Source of the DNA: Curvibacter sp.
GTDB taxonomy: Bacteria > Pseudomonadota > Gammaproteobacteria > Burkholderiales > Burkholderiaceae_C
Length of the DNA stretch: 9,188 bases
Assembly: GCA_003500955.1 (NCBI GenBank)
Contig: DNQP01000132.1
Location: forward strand, 4,331-13,518
Reading direction: 5' to 3'
Shown here: positions 1 to 8,638 of the stretch, in pieces
Layout of the letters: every line of letters begins with the position of its first letter
How positions within the stretch are numbered: position 1 is the stretch's first letter
Program-made: the position numbers and the translations under genes
Notes under the pieces: generated by a model
The model's input: the letters and a program-made list of their open reading frames with translations, nothing else
What the model was told of the DNA's origin: nothing
Databases searched by the model: none

Positions 1-62
1 GGCTCGCGCATGGCCGCGACGACGCGCGCGAGCCGCTCGCGGCCTGAGTTCTGCGGCGCCGC
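1..62. other. Left-edge stretch without a callable gene; GC-rich inverted repeat
   Basis: This short edge segment follows the stop of the minus-strand acyl-CoA synthetase. It holds a perfect inverted repeat, CGCGAG (27-32) and CTCGCG (36-41) with a 3-base loop, and a self-complementary GCGGCGCCGC at 53-62. On the minus strand no T-run follows either hairpin, so a Rho-independent terminator is only weakly suggested. Two edge readings are possible but unsupported: the last 14 codons of a plus-strand gene ending TGA at 45-47, or the start of a further minus-strand gene. Too little sequence is present to choose between them. Confidence 0.25.
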
Positions 63-1895
63 TCAGCGCCCCGGTCTCTGGTACAGCGCCTCGATGGCCG
101 AAGCGAAGTGCGCCATGAGGTTGTTGCGCTTGAGCTTGAGCGTGGGCGTCATGAAGCCGTTCTCGATGGTCCAGGGCGTCAGCGTCAGGCACAGGGCGCG
201 CGGGACGGCGTAGCGCGCGAAACTGGCCGTGGCCTGTTCGATGCGCGCCAGCGCCGCCTTGAGCACGCGCGGGTCGGCCAGGCTGGCTTCGTTCTGCGCA
301 TCCACACCCAGTTCGGCCGCCAGGCGCTGCCACTCCTCGCGCTGCAGCACGGCCACGCAGGCGATGAAGGGGCGCTGCTCGCCGACGACGAAGGCCTGCT
401 CGAACAGCGGGTCGGCCGTGATGGCCAGTTCCAGGTCGCCCGGTGGGACCTTTTCGCCCGTGGAGGTGACGATGATTTCCTTGATGCGGCCCAGGATGCG
501 GATGCGGCCGTCGACGATCTCGGCCTGGTCACCTGTGGCCAGCCAGCCCTCTGCATCCAGGATGCGCGCCGTGTCTTCCTCGCGCTTCCAGTAGCCCTTC
601 ATGACCGAGGGCGCGCGCACTTGCAGTTCGCGGTTTTCTCCGATCCGTGCTTCCACACCGGGCAGAGCGCGGCCCACCGTGGCCGGGTCGTTGTCGTCGA
701 GCAGGTTGACGGCCAGCACGGGCGAGGTCTCGGTCATGCCATAGCCCTGCAGCAGGGGCAGGCCCAGGCCCAGGAAGCAGCGCGCGATGGCCGGTGACAG
801 CGGCGCGCCGCCGCTGACGGCCACGCGCACCCTGCCGCCAAAGCGCGCCAGCAGGGGCCGGGCGACGAGCGCGCGCAGCAGCGGCCAGGGCAGCAGGCCC
901 CAGAGGCCGGCGCTGCACTCGTCGGCCGCCGGGGCGCTCACGCCCTGGGCGGCGCGGAAACGGCGCCAGCCTTTGGCCTGCGCGGCTTCGAGCAGCTTGA
1001 GTTTCCAGGGCGTGGCCGAGAGGGTCTCAAGCAATTTGGCGTGCACACGTTCGTAGATGCGCGGCACCGAGATCAGCACCGTGGGGCGCACGGTCTGCAG
1101 GTCCTCGCCCAGCAGGGCCACCGAGCGCGCATAGGCCACGCAGCTGCCGGCGGCGATGGGCAGGTAGTAGCCGGCGGTGCGCTCGAAGGTGTGCGAGAGC
1201 GGCAGGAAGGAGAGGAAGACGTCGCTTTCCAGCGGCTGGATGCGCGCGAGGACCGCCTGGACGTTGGAGATCACGTTGCGGTGCGTGAGCATCACGCCCT
1301 TCGGCTTCCCGGTGGTGCCGCTGGTGTACACGATGGCGGCCAGGTCCTCGGGGCCAGGTGTCGGGGACAGGGCGACGTTCGCCTGTGCGGCATCGAGCCA
1401 GTCCGACAGGCCGATCAGGCGCACGCCCTCGGCATCGGGCGTGCCCGGCAGCTCGCCACGCGCGGCGCCGGCCACCACCACGGTGCGCAGGACCGGCAAG
1501 GGCGTGCCGACGGCGCGGATCTTCTCCCACTGCGCGGCCTGGCTGACCAGCAGCAGGCTGGCCTCGCAGTCGGACAGGATGTAGGCGATGCTGCCCGGGT
1601 TGTCGATGGCATGCAGGGGCACGGGGACGGCGCCCTGGGCGAGCACGGCCTGGTCGACGCTCATGGCCTGCAGGCCGTTGGGCAGCAGGATGGCCACGCG
1701 CGCGCCGCTGCCCACGCTGCTGCTGGCCAGCGCGGCCCGCCACTGGCCCACCAGGGTCTGCACATCGCGCCAGCACAGGCTGCGCCACTGGCGGCTGCCG
1801 GCTTCGTATTCGCGGTAGGCCTCGCCCTGGGGGCTGCGGGTGGCACGCCAGGCCAGCAGTTCGGGGAGCGTCTGGACGCTGTCGATATCGGTCAT
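63..1895 (-). CDS. Long-chain acyl-CoA synthetase (AMP-forming, FAA1/FadD15-like)
   Basis: This is a 610-residue member of the ANL adenylating superfamily, which activates a carboxylic acid with ATP to an acyl-adenylate and transfers it to CoA. The P-loop-like A3 motif YTSGTTGKPKG lies at residues 190-200, the A5 motif GYGMTET at 384-390, and the ATGD motif (A7) further on. The hinge/A8 region reads GRIKEIIVTSTGEKV. The A10 motif TPTLKLKR near residues 583-590 carries the expected catalytic lysine. Length and the leucine/arginine-rich insertion around residues 300-350 fit bacterial long-chain acyl-CoA synthetases rather than acetyl- or propionyl-CoA synthetases; exact chain length is inference. 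No signal peptide or membrane helix is evident. The ATG at 1895 is kept because MTDIDSVQTLPELL matches the usual start of the family, although the ribosome-binding site is weak. It lies 141 bases downstream of the PAS-GGDEF-EAL gene on the same strand and may have its own promoter. Confidence 0.92.
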   Translation of the reverse strand: MTDIDSVQTLPELLAWRATRSPQGEAYREYEAGSRQWRSLCWRDVQTLVGQWRAALASSSVGSGARVAILLPNGLQAMSVDQAVLAQGAVPVPLHAIDNPGSIAYILSDCEASLLLVSQAAQWEKIRAVGTPLPVLRTVVVAGAARGELPGTPDAEGVRLIGLSDWLDAAQANVALSPTPGPEDLAAIVYTSGTTGKPKGVMLTHRNVISNVQAVLARIQPLESDVFLSFLPLSHTFERTAGYYLPIAAGSCVAYARSVALLGEDLQTVRPTVLISVPRIYERVHAKLLETLSATPWKLKLLEAAQAKGWRRFRAAQGVSAPAADECSAGLWGLLPWPLLRALVARPLLARFGGRVRVAVSGGAPLSPAIARCFLGLGLPLLQGYGMTETSPVLAVNLLDDNDPATVGRALPGVEARIGENRELQVRAPSVMKGYWKREEDTARILDAEGWLATGDQAEIVDGRIRILGRIKEIIVTSTGEKVPPGDLELAITADPLFEQAFVVGEQRPFIACVAVLQREEWQRLAAELGVDAQNEASLADPRVLKAALARIEQATASFARYAVPRALCLTLTPWTIENGFMTPTLKLKRNNLMAHFASAIEALYQRPGR

Positions 1896-1918
1896 CTTTC
1901 AGGAATCCGGTGGGGTGA

Positions 1919-1934
1919 CGGGCCTGCAGGCCCG
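1919..1934. repeat. 16-base perfect palindrome upstream of the acyl-CoA synthetase
   Basis: CGGGCCTGCAGGCCCG reads the same on both strands and lies 24 bases upstream of the acyl-CoA synthetase ATG. A second hairpin follows at 1942-1958: GCAGGG and CCCTGC arms around a 5-base loop. Neither is followed by a T-run on the minus strand. They could be an operator, a leader structure for the acyl-CoA synthetase, or part of transcript-end processing for the gene before it. Function is unknown. Confidence 0.4.
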
Positions 1935-1995
1935 CCGGAGGGCAGGGGCCAGCCCTGCGGAAGGTCGGCGTGTTGCGACCTAGGGAAAACCCTGA

Positions 1996-2001
1996 ATCAT
2001 A
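1996..2001 (-). promoter_or_regulatory. Possible -10 element for the acyl-CoA synthetase gene
   Basis: On the minus strand TATGAT matches the sigma-70 -10 consensus at five of six bases and is the only such match I noticed in the 141-base gap. No convincing -35 sits 16-18 bases upstream, where the sequence is GC-rich. A short inverted repeat, AGGG-AAAA-CCCT (1982-1993), follows just downstream. If used, the leader would be about 95 bases and would contain the palindrome at 1919-1934. This is weak evidence only. Confidence 0.25.
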
Positions 2002-2036
2002 CCGGCCCGCTCCAGGGCCCGGGCAGTTCCGGGGCT

Positions 2037-4634
2037 TCAGGCCGACGCGCGGCTGCGCTGCGCCAGGTAGTGCTCAAACGCCGCGGCCGGCATGGGCCGC
2101 GCGTAGTGGTAGCCCTGGGCCTCGTCGCAGCCGAAGCCGCGCAGCTGCTGCAGCAGTTCCACGGTTTCCACGCCTTCGGCGATGGCGCGCAGGCCCAGGC
2201 TGTGGGCCATCTGGATGATGGCGCGCACGATGGCCGCGTCATCGGGGTCGCTGGCCAGGTCGCGGATGAAGCTCTGGTCGATCTTGAGCTTGTCGATGTC
2301 GAAACGCTTGAGGTAGGACAGGCTGGAATAGCCGGTGCCGAAGTCGTCGATAGCCAGCTGCACGCCGAGCTGCTTGAGGCGCTGCACCGTGGCCAGCACC
2401 TGTTCCACGTCCTGCAGCAGGATGGATTCGGTCAGCTCCAGCTCCAGCAGGGCCGGCACCAGCCCGCTGCGCTGCAGGGCCTGGGCCACGGTCTCCTCGA
2501 TGCCGCTGCGGCGGAATTGCGCGGCCGAGAGGTTGACGGCCATGACCAGGTCCGGCAGGCCCGCGCGTCGCCAGGCCATGGCCTGGCGGCAGGCTTCCTC
2601 AATGACCCAGGCGCCGATGGGCACGATCAGGCCGCTCTCTTCGGCCACGGGGATGAAGCGGCCCGGCGGCACCAGGCCGAACTCCGGGTGCTCCCAGCGC
2701 AAGAGGGCTTCGACCCCCACCACGTGGCCGCTGGCGATGTCGATCTGCGGCTGGTAATGCAGCACGAATTCGCCGCGCTCGATGGCGCGGCGCAGACCGC
2801 TGCGCATGAGCAGGTGTTCGACCGCTTCCTCGTCCATGGCCTCGTCGAAGAAGCGGTAGGTGTTGCGGCCGGCTTCCTTGGCACGGTACATGGCCATGTC
2901 CGCCTTCTTGCGCAGGATGTCGAAGCAGTCGCCGTCCTGGGGGTAGAGCGCCACGCCCATGGAGGCCGAGGTGGAGAGCTCGTTGCCTTCGCAGACAAAG
3001 GGCTCCTGCAGGCTCTCCATGATCTTGGTCAGCACGGGCAGGCTGCCTTCACTGCCGTGCAGGCCGCCCAACACGAGCACGAACTCGTCACCCCCCTGGC
3101 GGCTGATGGTGTCGGTGTCGCGCACGCAGCGCTTGAGGCGGGTTGCCACTTCCTTGAGCAGCGCGTCGCCGGCCGCATGGCCCAGCGAGTCGTTGATCTT
3201 CTTGAAGTTGTCCAGGTCGATGAAGACCAGGGCCAGGCCGTGCTGGCCGCGTTCGGCCAGCGCGATAGCCTGCTTCAGCCGGTCTTCGAGCAGCACGCGA
3301 TTGGGCAGGCCGGTGAGCGGATCGTGGTAAGCCAGGAATTCGATGCGTTGCTCGGCGAGCTTGCGTTCCGTGATGTCCGAGCCTGTGCCGCGGTAGCCGG
3401 TGAAGACGCCGTCCTCGAACACGGGCTTGCCGCTGACCGAGCACCAGCGCAGCTCACCGGTCAGTGCGCGGATCTGGTAGATGAAATCCCGGAAGGGGAG
3501 CCGGGCCTCAAGCAGGCGCCGGTGCTCGGCCCATTGCTCTGGGGTGACCCCCGTCACAGGCAGTTCCCAGCGGCGCTTGCCCAGCGGGCTGTCTGGATCG
3601 CCCGCGGGGGTGGACGACATCAACCCGCCGCCCGAGACTTCGGTGAAGCGCATCTCGGTGTCGGTTTCCCAGAACCAGTCCGAGGTCATCTCCGTCAGGT
3701 CGCGAAAGCGGGCCTCGCTGGCGCGCAGATGCTGCTCGGCCAGGCGGCGTTCGGCCACCTCGTGCTGCAGCTGGCGGTTGATGTGGGCCAGCTCCTCGGT
3801 GCGCTCGTCGACGCGGCGTTCCAGCTCGTGATGGGCCTGGGCCAGGGCCTCCTGGGCATCCTTCTGCGCGCTGATGTCCTCGCTGATCCAGATCGCGCCC
3901 TGGCTGCCGTCCGAGTTGGGCAGGGCCTTGGCCAGATGCCGGCTCCAGATACGCACGCCGTCGCGGTGTCGCCGGTGCTGCCACTCGACGTCCACCAGCT
4001 CGCCGCGGGACAGGATGGGGCCGACCGCGGCGCCGAAGGCGCGGTAGTCCGCATCGCTGTCGAAGAAGATGCGTGCGGACTGGCCGATCAGGCTGCCCGG
4101 CGCCCAGCCGTAGATCACCTCCATGCGCGGGTTGCAGTGCACGATGCGGCCTTCGCGCGTGAACAGGATGCCGACCGAGGCGTTCTCCAGGATGGCCTGC
4201 TGGCGCTGCAGCAGCTCCGCCAGCCGCGCCTGCTCCGCGCGCTGAGACGTGACGTCCTCGATGATCCAGATCGTGCCGGCATGGGTGTCGGTCGGGTCGA
4301 TGGCCTTGGCACGCACGCGGCAGAGCACGGGGCTGCCGTCCTTGCGACGCATGGGGATCTCCAGGTCCAGCAACTGGCCGGACGCAAGAATGGGCCCGGC
4401 CTGCCGCCCCATGTCATCGTAGTCTGCGACGCTGAGATAGAAGACGGTCCCGGGCTGACCCACGAGCTCGGCGGGGTTCCAGCCGTAGATTTCGCTGAAG
4501 CGGGGGTTGCAGTGCACGACCTTGCGGTCGCGCGTGAACAGGATGCCGACCGAGGCGTTTTCCAGGATGGCCTGGTATTCCAGCAGGGTCTGCTGGAGCG
4601 CACCATCCATGTTGTTGCTTGCCGCCTTGGCCAT
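2037..4634 (-). CDS. Cyclic-di-GMP cyclase/phosphodiesterase with PAS-PAS-PAS-GGDEF-EAL domains
   Basis: This is an 865-residue cytosolic signalling protein with no membrane helix or signal peptide. Domains in order: PAS1 (about 21-130), PAS2 (about 146-256), a heptad-like helical linker (about 257-310), PAS3 (about 306-430, with the TSDWFWETD opening), GGDEF (about 435-600) and EAL (about 615-860). The GGDEF signature is intact at 514-518, and an RDTD inhibitory I-site (505-508) lies five residues before it. The EAL half keeps the YQPQ segment (627-630), EALLRW (from 642), NLS, ELTES, DDFGTG (763-768), KLKID, EGVET and the late glutamine before GY. Both synthesis and hydrolysis of c-di-GMP are therefore chemically possible; many such hybrids run mainly as phosphodiesterases. 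The PAS ligand is unknown, and no haem or flavin motif is clear. PAS1 and PAS2 are close copies. The start at 4634 lacks a good ribosome-binding site; Met9 is an alternative. Confidence 0.95.
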   Translation of the reverse strand: MAKAASNNMDGALQQTLLEYQAILENASVGILFTRDRKVVHCNPRFSEIYGWNPAELVGQPGTVFYLSVADYDDMGRQAGPILASGQLLDLEIPMRRKDGSPVLCRVRAKAIDPTDTHAGTIWIIEDVTSQRAEQARLAELLQRQQAILENASVGILFTREGRIVHCNPRMEVIYGWAPGSLIGQSARIFFDSDADYRAFGAAVGPILSRGELVDVEWQHRRHRDGVRIWSRHLAKALPNSDGSQGAIWISEDISAQKDAQEALAQAHHELERRVDERTEELAHINRQLQHEVAERRLAEQHLRASEARFRDLTEMTSDWFWETDTEMRFTEVSGGGLMSSTPAGDPDSPLGKRRWELPVTGVTPEQWAEHRRLLEARLPFRDFIYQIRALTGELRWCSVSGKPVFEDGVFTGYRGTGSDITERKLAEQRIEFLAYHDPLTGLPNRVLLEDRLKQAIALAERGQHGLALVFIDLDNFKKINDSLGHAAGDALLKEVATRLKRCVRDTDTISRQGGDEFVLVLGGLHGSEGSLPVLTKIMESLQEPFVCEGNELSTSASMGVALYPQDGDCFDILRKKADMAMYRAKEAGRNTYRFFDEAMDEEAVEHLLMRSGLRRAIERGEFVLHYQPQIDIASGHVVGVEALLRWEHPEFGLVPPGRFIPVAEESGLIVPIGAWVIEEACRQAMAWRRAGLPDLVMAVNLSAAQFRRSGIEETVAQALQRSGLVPALLELELTESILLQDVEQVLATVQRLKQLGVQLAIDDFGTGYSSLSYLKRFDIDKLKIDQSFIRDLASDPDDAAIVRAIIQMAHSLGLRAIAEGVETVELLQQLRGFGCDEAQGYHYARPMPAAAFEHYLAQRSRASA
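4129..4199 (-). repeat. Direct repeat copy in PAS2 (partner 4504-4574)
   Basis: This stretch encodes the start of PAS2 and matches 4504-4574 in PAS1 at an exact offset of 375 bases (125 codons). By hand alignment 64 of 71 bases agree, including a 32-base identical run (4153-4184 against 4528-4559). The encoded segment QAILENASVGILFTR is identical in both copies. This points to internal tandem duplication of a PAS domain. Confidence 0.85.
4504..4574 (-). repeat. Direct repeat copy in PAS1 (partner 4129-4199)
   Basis: This is the PAS1 copy of the repeat described at 4129-4199. It encodes the same QAILENASVGILFTR segment, followed by a diverged loop and a shared VHCNPR motif. The remainder of the two domains is less alike at protein level, so the nucleotide identity is concentrated in this N-terminal strand-helix segment. 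Confidence 0.85.
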
Positions 4635-4662
4635 GGTGCGCAGGATAGAGGAATTCGCAAAG

Positions 4663-4678
4663 CCCGGCCAGCGCCGGG
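4663..4678 (-). terminator. Hairpin between the gntR-type gene and the PAS-GGDEF-EAL gene
   Basis: A perfect 6-base-pair GC stem (CCCGGC / GCCGGG) with a 4-base loop lies in the 58-base gap, 15 bases past the regulator's stop codon. On the minus strand it is followed by CTTTG, too short a T-run for a confident intrinsic terminator. It may act as an attenuating or partial terminator, or as a 3'-end stabilising structure. Confidence 0.35.
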
Positions 4679-4692
4679 ACGAAAGCAGGTTG

Positions 4693-5328
4693 CTAGATCG
4701 CCGCTTCCAGGCCGCTTTGGAAGTGGTCGAGCATGGCGCGGGTGGCCGCTGTGGCGTCGCGCGCCTGCAGGGCTGCCATGATGGCGCGATGCTCGGCCAA
4801 AGATTCGTCGATGCGCCCGGACTTGAACAGCGAGTGATGGCGGTTGAGTTTCATCACCTTGCGCAGGTCGGCCACCATCTGGCTGCGCCAGCGGTTGTCG
4901 GCGATCTCCAGCAGGCGCATGTGGAAGCGCTCGTTGGTCTCGAAGAAGCGCTCGCGTTGGGCGGTGGCACCCTCGAGCTCGTCGTGGATGGCCTGCAGCT
5001 CGCGCAGCTGCTCGGCACTGGCACGCGTGGCCACCGCACCGGCCGCGTCGCTTTCGAGCAGGCCCAGCAGGTGGTAGATGTCGGTCATGTCCTTTTCGTC
5101 GACCTCGGTCACATAGGCGCCGCGGCGCACCTTCATCGTGACCAGGCCCTCGGCCGCCAGCACCTTGAGCGCCTCGCGCAGCGGCGTGCGGCTGATGCCG
5201 TAGTCTTCGGCGAGCTTGAGCTCGTCGATCCAGCTGCCGGGCTCCAGCTCGCGCTTGAAGATGCGCTGGCGCAGCAGCTCGGCCACCTCTTCGTAAAGGG
5301 CGCGCGGGGACAGGGAGACGGCGGACAT
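4693..5328 (-). CDS. GntR-family transcriptional regulator, FCD (FadR/VanR-type) subfamily
   Basis: This is a 211-residue regulator. An N-terminal winged helix-turn-helix (about 8-75) has the typical GntR recognition segment SRTPLREAL (46-54), with the wing RRGAYV at 68-73. The all-helical FCD ligand domain spans about 78-205. It carries candidate metal/ligand-binding residues at the expected places: N132 and H136 in NERFH, H180 in AEHRAIM, and H202 in LDHF. FCD regulators usually bind small carboxylates. Its divergent position to the mutase operon suggests it controls propionyl-/methylmalonyl-CoA catabolism and its own gene, with an effector such as propionate, methylmalonate, methylcitrate or an acyl-CoA; this is inference. 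I chose the ATG at 5328 because the conserved domain begins a few residues later. Longer starts (TTG 5364, ATG 5361) would sit inside the inverted repeat and downstream-adjacent to a -10-like CATAAT. No strong ribosome-binding site is visible for any start. Confidence 0.9.
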   Translation of the reverse strand: MSAVSLSPRALYEEVAELLRQRIFKRELEPGSWIDELKLAEDYGISRTPLREALKVLAAEGLVTMKVRRGAYVTEVDEKDMTDIYHLLGLLESDAAGAVATRASAEQLRELQAIHDELEGATAQRERFFETNERFHMRLLEIADNRWRSQMVADLRKVMKLNRHHSLFKSGRIDESLAEHRAIMAALQARDATAATRAMLDHFQSGLEAAI

Positions 5329-5354
5329 GGGCGCAATTGTAGGGGAAAAGAAAT

Positions 5355-5383
5355 TTTGCATCAATAATTATGAATGATGTAAA
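5355..5383. promoter_or_regulatory. Divergent promoter/operator: inverted repeat TTTGCATCA-N11-TGATGTAAA
   Basis: This AT-rich patch lies between the divergent regulator and mutase genes. The arms 5355-5363 and 5375-5383 are inverted repeats of nine bases with one mismatch, around an 11-base AT-rich centre that includes the palindrome ATAATTAT (5364-5371). Promoter-like elements overlap it. On the plus strand there is TTGCAT (5356-5361) and TGTAAA (5378-5383) with a 16-base spacer and a TG extension. On the minus strand there is TTTACA (5383-5378, five of six to -35) and either TGCAAA (5360-5355) at 17 bases or a better-matching CATAAT (5372-5367). Regulator binding here could repress both directions. 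Operator identity is inferred from symmetry and position only. Confidence 0.55.
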
Positions 5384-5404
5384 CTCCGCGCCACATTCAA
5401 CCCC

Positions 5405-5424
5405 GCTGGCGCCCAGGCGCCGGC
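5405..5424 (+). promoter_or_regulatory. GC hairpin in the methylmalonyl-CoA mutase leader
   Basis: The transcript can form an 8-pair stem (seven Watson-Crick pairs and one G-U) from 5405-5412 with 5417-5424, closed by a CCAG loop. It ends 12 bases before the mutase ATG, where a Shine-Dalgarno sequence would normally lie. No AGGAG-like site is visible between it and the start. It may modulate translation or simply reflect high GC. No cobalamin-riboswitch B12 box is present. Confidence 0.4.
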
Positions 5425-5436
5425 CGCCGCTTTGCC

Positions 5437-7596
<2,160 letters not shown>

Positions 7597-7598
7597 CG

Positions 7599-8612
7599 GT
7601 GGCGCATCCGCCTCTTCTGGACGGCATTCTGCAGGGCACACCCGCCCAGCAGCGCCGCGCCATGGCCAAGGCCATCACCTTGCTGGAGTCCACCCGCGCC
7701 GACCACCGCGCCCAAGGTGATGAATTGCTGACGGCCTTGCTGCCACACACCGGCAGCGCGTTTCGGGTCGGCATCAGCGGCGTGCCGGGCGTGGGCAAAT
7801 CCACCTTCATCGAGGCGCTGGGGCTGTATCTGATCGACCACGGGCATCGCGTAGCGGTGTTGGCCGTCGATCCTTCGTCCAGCATTTCGGGTGGCTCCAT
7901 CCTCGGCGACAAGACGCGCATGGAAAAACTCTCCGTGCATGAGCAAGCCTATATCCGCCCGAGCCCGAGCAGCGGCACCCTGGGTGGCGTGGCCGAGAAG
8001 ACGCGTGAGGCCATGCTGGTCTGCGAGGCCGCGGGCTATGACGTGGTCATCGTCGAGACCGTGGGCGTGGGCCAGAGCGAAACGGCGGTGGCCAGCATGA
8101 CCGACATGTTCGTGCTGATGCAGCTGCCCAATGCGGGTGACGATCTGCAGGCCATCAAGAAGGGCGTGATGGAGCTGGCCGATCTGGTGGCGATCAACAA
8201 GGCCGACATCGATGCCGCGGCGGCTACGCGCGCGCAGGCGCAGATCACGTCGAGTCTGCGTTTGCTGGGCCAGCATGGCAACCCCGAACACGCACACCAC
8301 GATGAGAAGATCTGGCACCCCAAGGTGGTCCAGCTCAGCGCCCTGTTGGGGCAGGGCGTGGACGCTTTCTGGGCCGCCGTCACACAGTTCCGCTCGCTGC
8401 AGACGGCCAGCGGCAAGCTGGCGCAGCGCCGGGAACAACAGGCCCAGGCCTGGATGTGGGAACGCATCGAATCGGGGCTCAAGCAGGCCTTCCGCGCCCA
8501 TCCCCAGGTGCGCCAGCTCTTACCGATGCTAGGCGCTGAAGTCATTGCCGGCCGTCTGGCCGCCTCCACCGCCGCGCGGCAGCTGCTGCAGGCCTACGCA
8601 CACAAGAACTGA
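7599..8612 (+). CDS. meaB: MeaB, G-protein chaperone of methylmalonyl-CoA mutase (ArgK family)
   Basis: This is a 337-residue P-loop GTPase of the G3E/MeaB (ArgK/LAO) family. It gates adenosylcobalamin loading and protects or reactivates methylmalonyl-CoA mutase. Visible motifs are the Walker [10 protein letters not shown] (61-69), the [19 protein letters not shown] segment, the ETVGVGQSE motif (153-161) with Walker B/switch character, and the guanine-specificity motif NKAD (200-203). The C-terminal part (about 265-337) is helical and fits the dimerisation arm. Older annotations call such proteins LAO/AO transport ATPase or ArgK; the context here makes MeaB clear. The GTG at 7599 gives the usual length and has a ribosome-binding site at six bases. 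The same frame is open far upstream inside the mutase gene, but that part is an overlapping-frame artefact. The gene begins two bases after the mutase stop and ends 26 bases before pccB. Confidence 0.96.
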   Translation: MAHPPLLDGILQGTPAQQRRAMAKAITLLESTRADHRAQGDELLTALLPHTGSAFRVGISGVPGVGKSTFIEALGLYLIDHGHRVAVLAVDPSSSISGGSILGDKTRMEKLSVHEQAYIRPSPSSGTLGGVAEKTREAMLVCEAAGYDVVIVETVGVGQSETAVASMTDMFVLMQLPNAGDDLQAIKKGVMELADLVAINKADIDAAAATRAQAQITSSLRLLGQHGNPEHAHHDEKIWHPKVVQLSALLGQGVDAFWAAVTQFRSLQTASGKLAQRREQQAQAWMWERIESGLKQAFRAHPQVRQLLPMLGAEVIAGRLAASTAARQLLQAYAHKN

Positions 8613-8626
8613 CAAGTCACGACCAC

Positions 8627-8632
8627 AGAGGA
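8627..8632 (+). promoter_or_regulatory. Ribosome-binding site of pccB
   Basis: AGAGGA is placed six bases before the ATG at 8639, within the 26-base gap after meaB. It is the clearest Shine-Dalgarno sequence in the window and supports the pccB start. Confidence 0.75.
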
Positions 8633-8638
8633 CGAACC

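Noticed and set aside
10..213. 67-codon plus-strand open frame at the left edge
   Set aside because: Most of it overlaps the C-terminus of the acyl-CoA synthetase, which includes the conserved A10 lysine motif. It has arginine/alanine-rich shadow composition and no ribosome site.
1041..4781. 1246-codon open frame on the plus strand
   Set aside because: It runs antisense across the acyl-CoA synthetase and PAS-GGDEF-EAL genes and the gap between them. It has low-complexity A/G/H/Q/D-rich composition with no domain, and is a GC-rich shadow of well-supported genes.
5384..5436. Cobalamin riboswitch upstream of the B12-dependent mutase
   Set aside because: The leader is only about 50 bases and has no B12-box-like sequence. 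A cobalamin riboswitch is normally about 200 bases.
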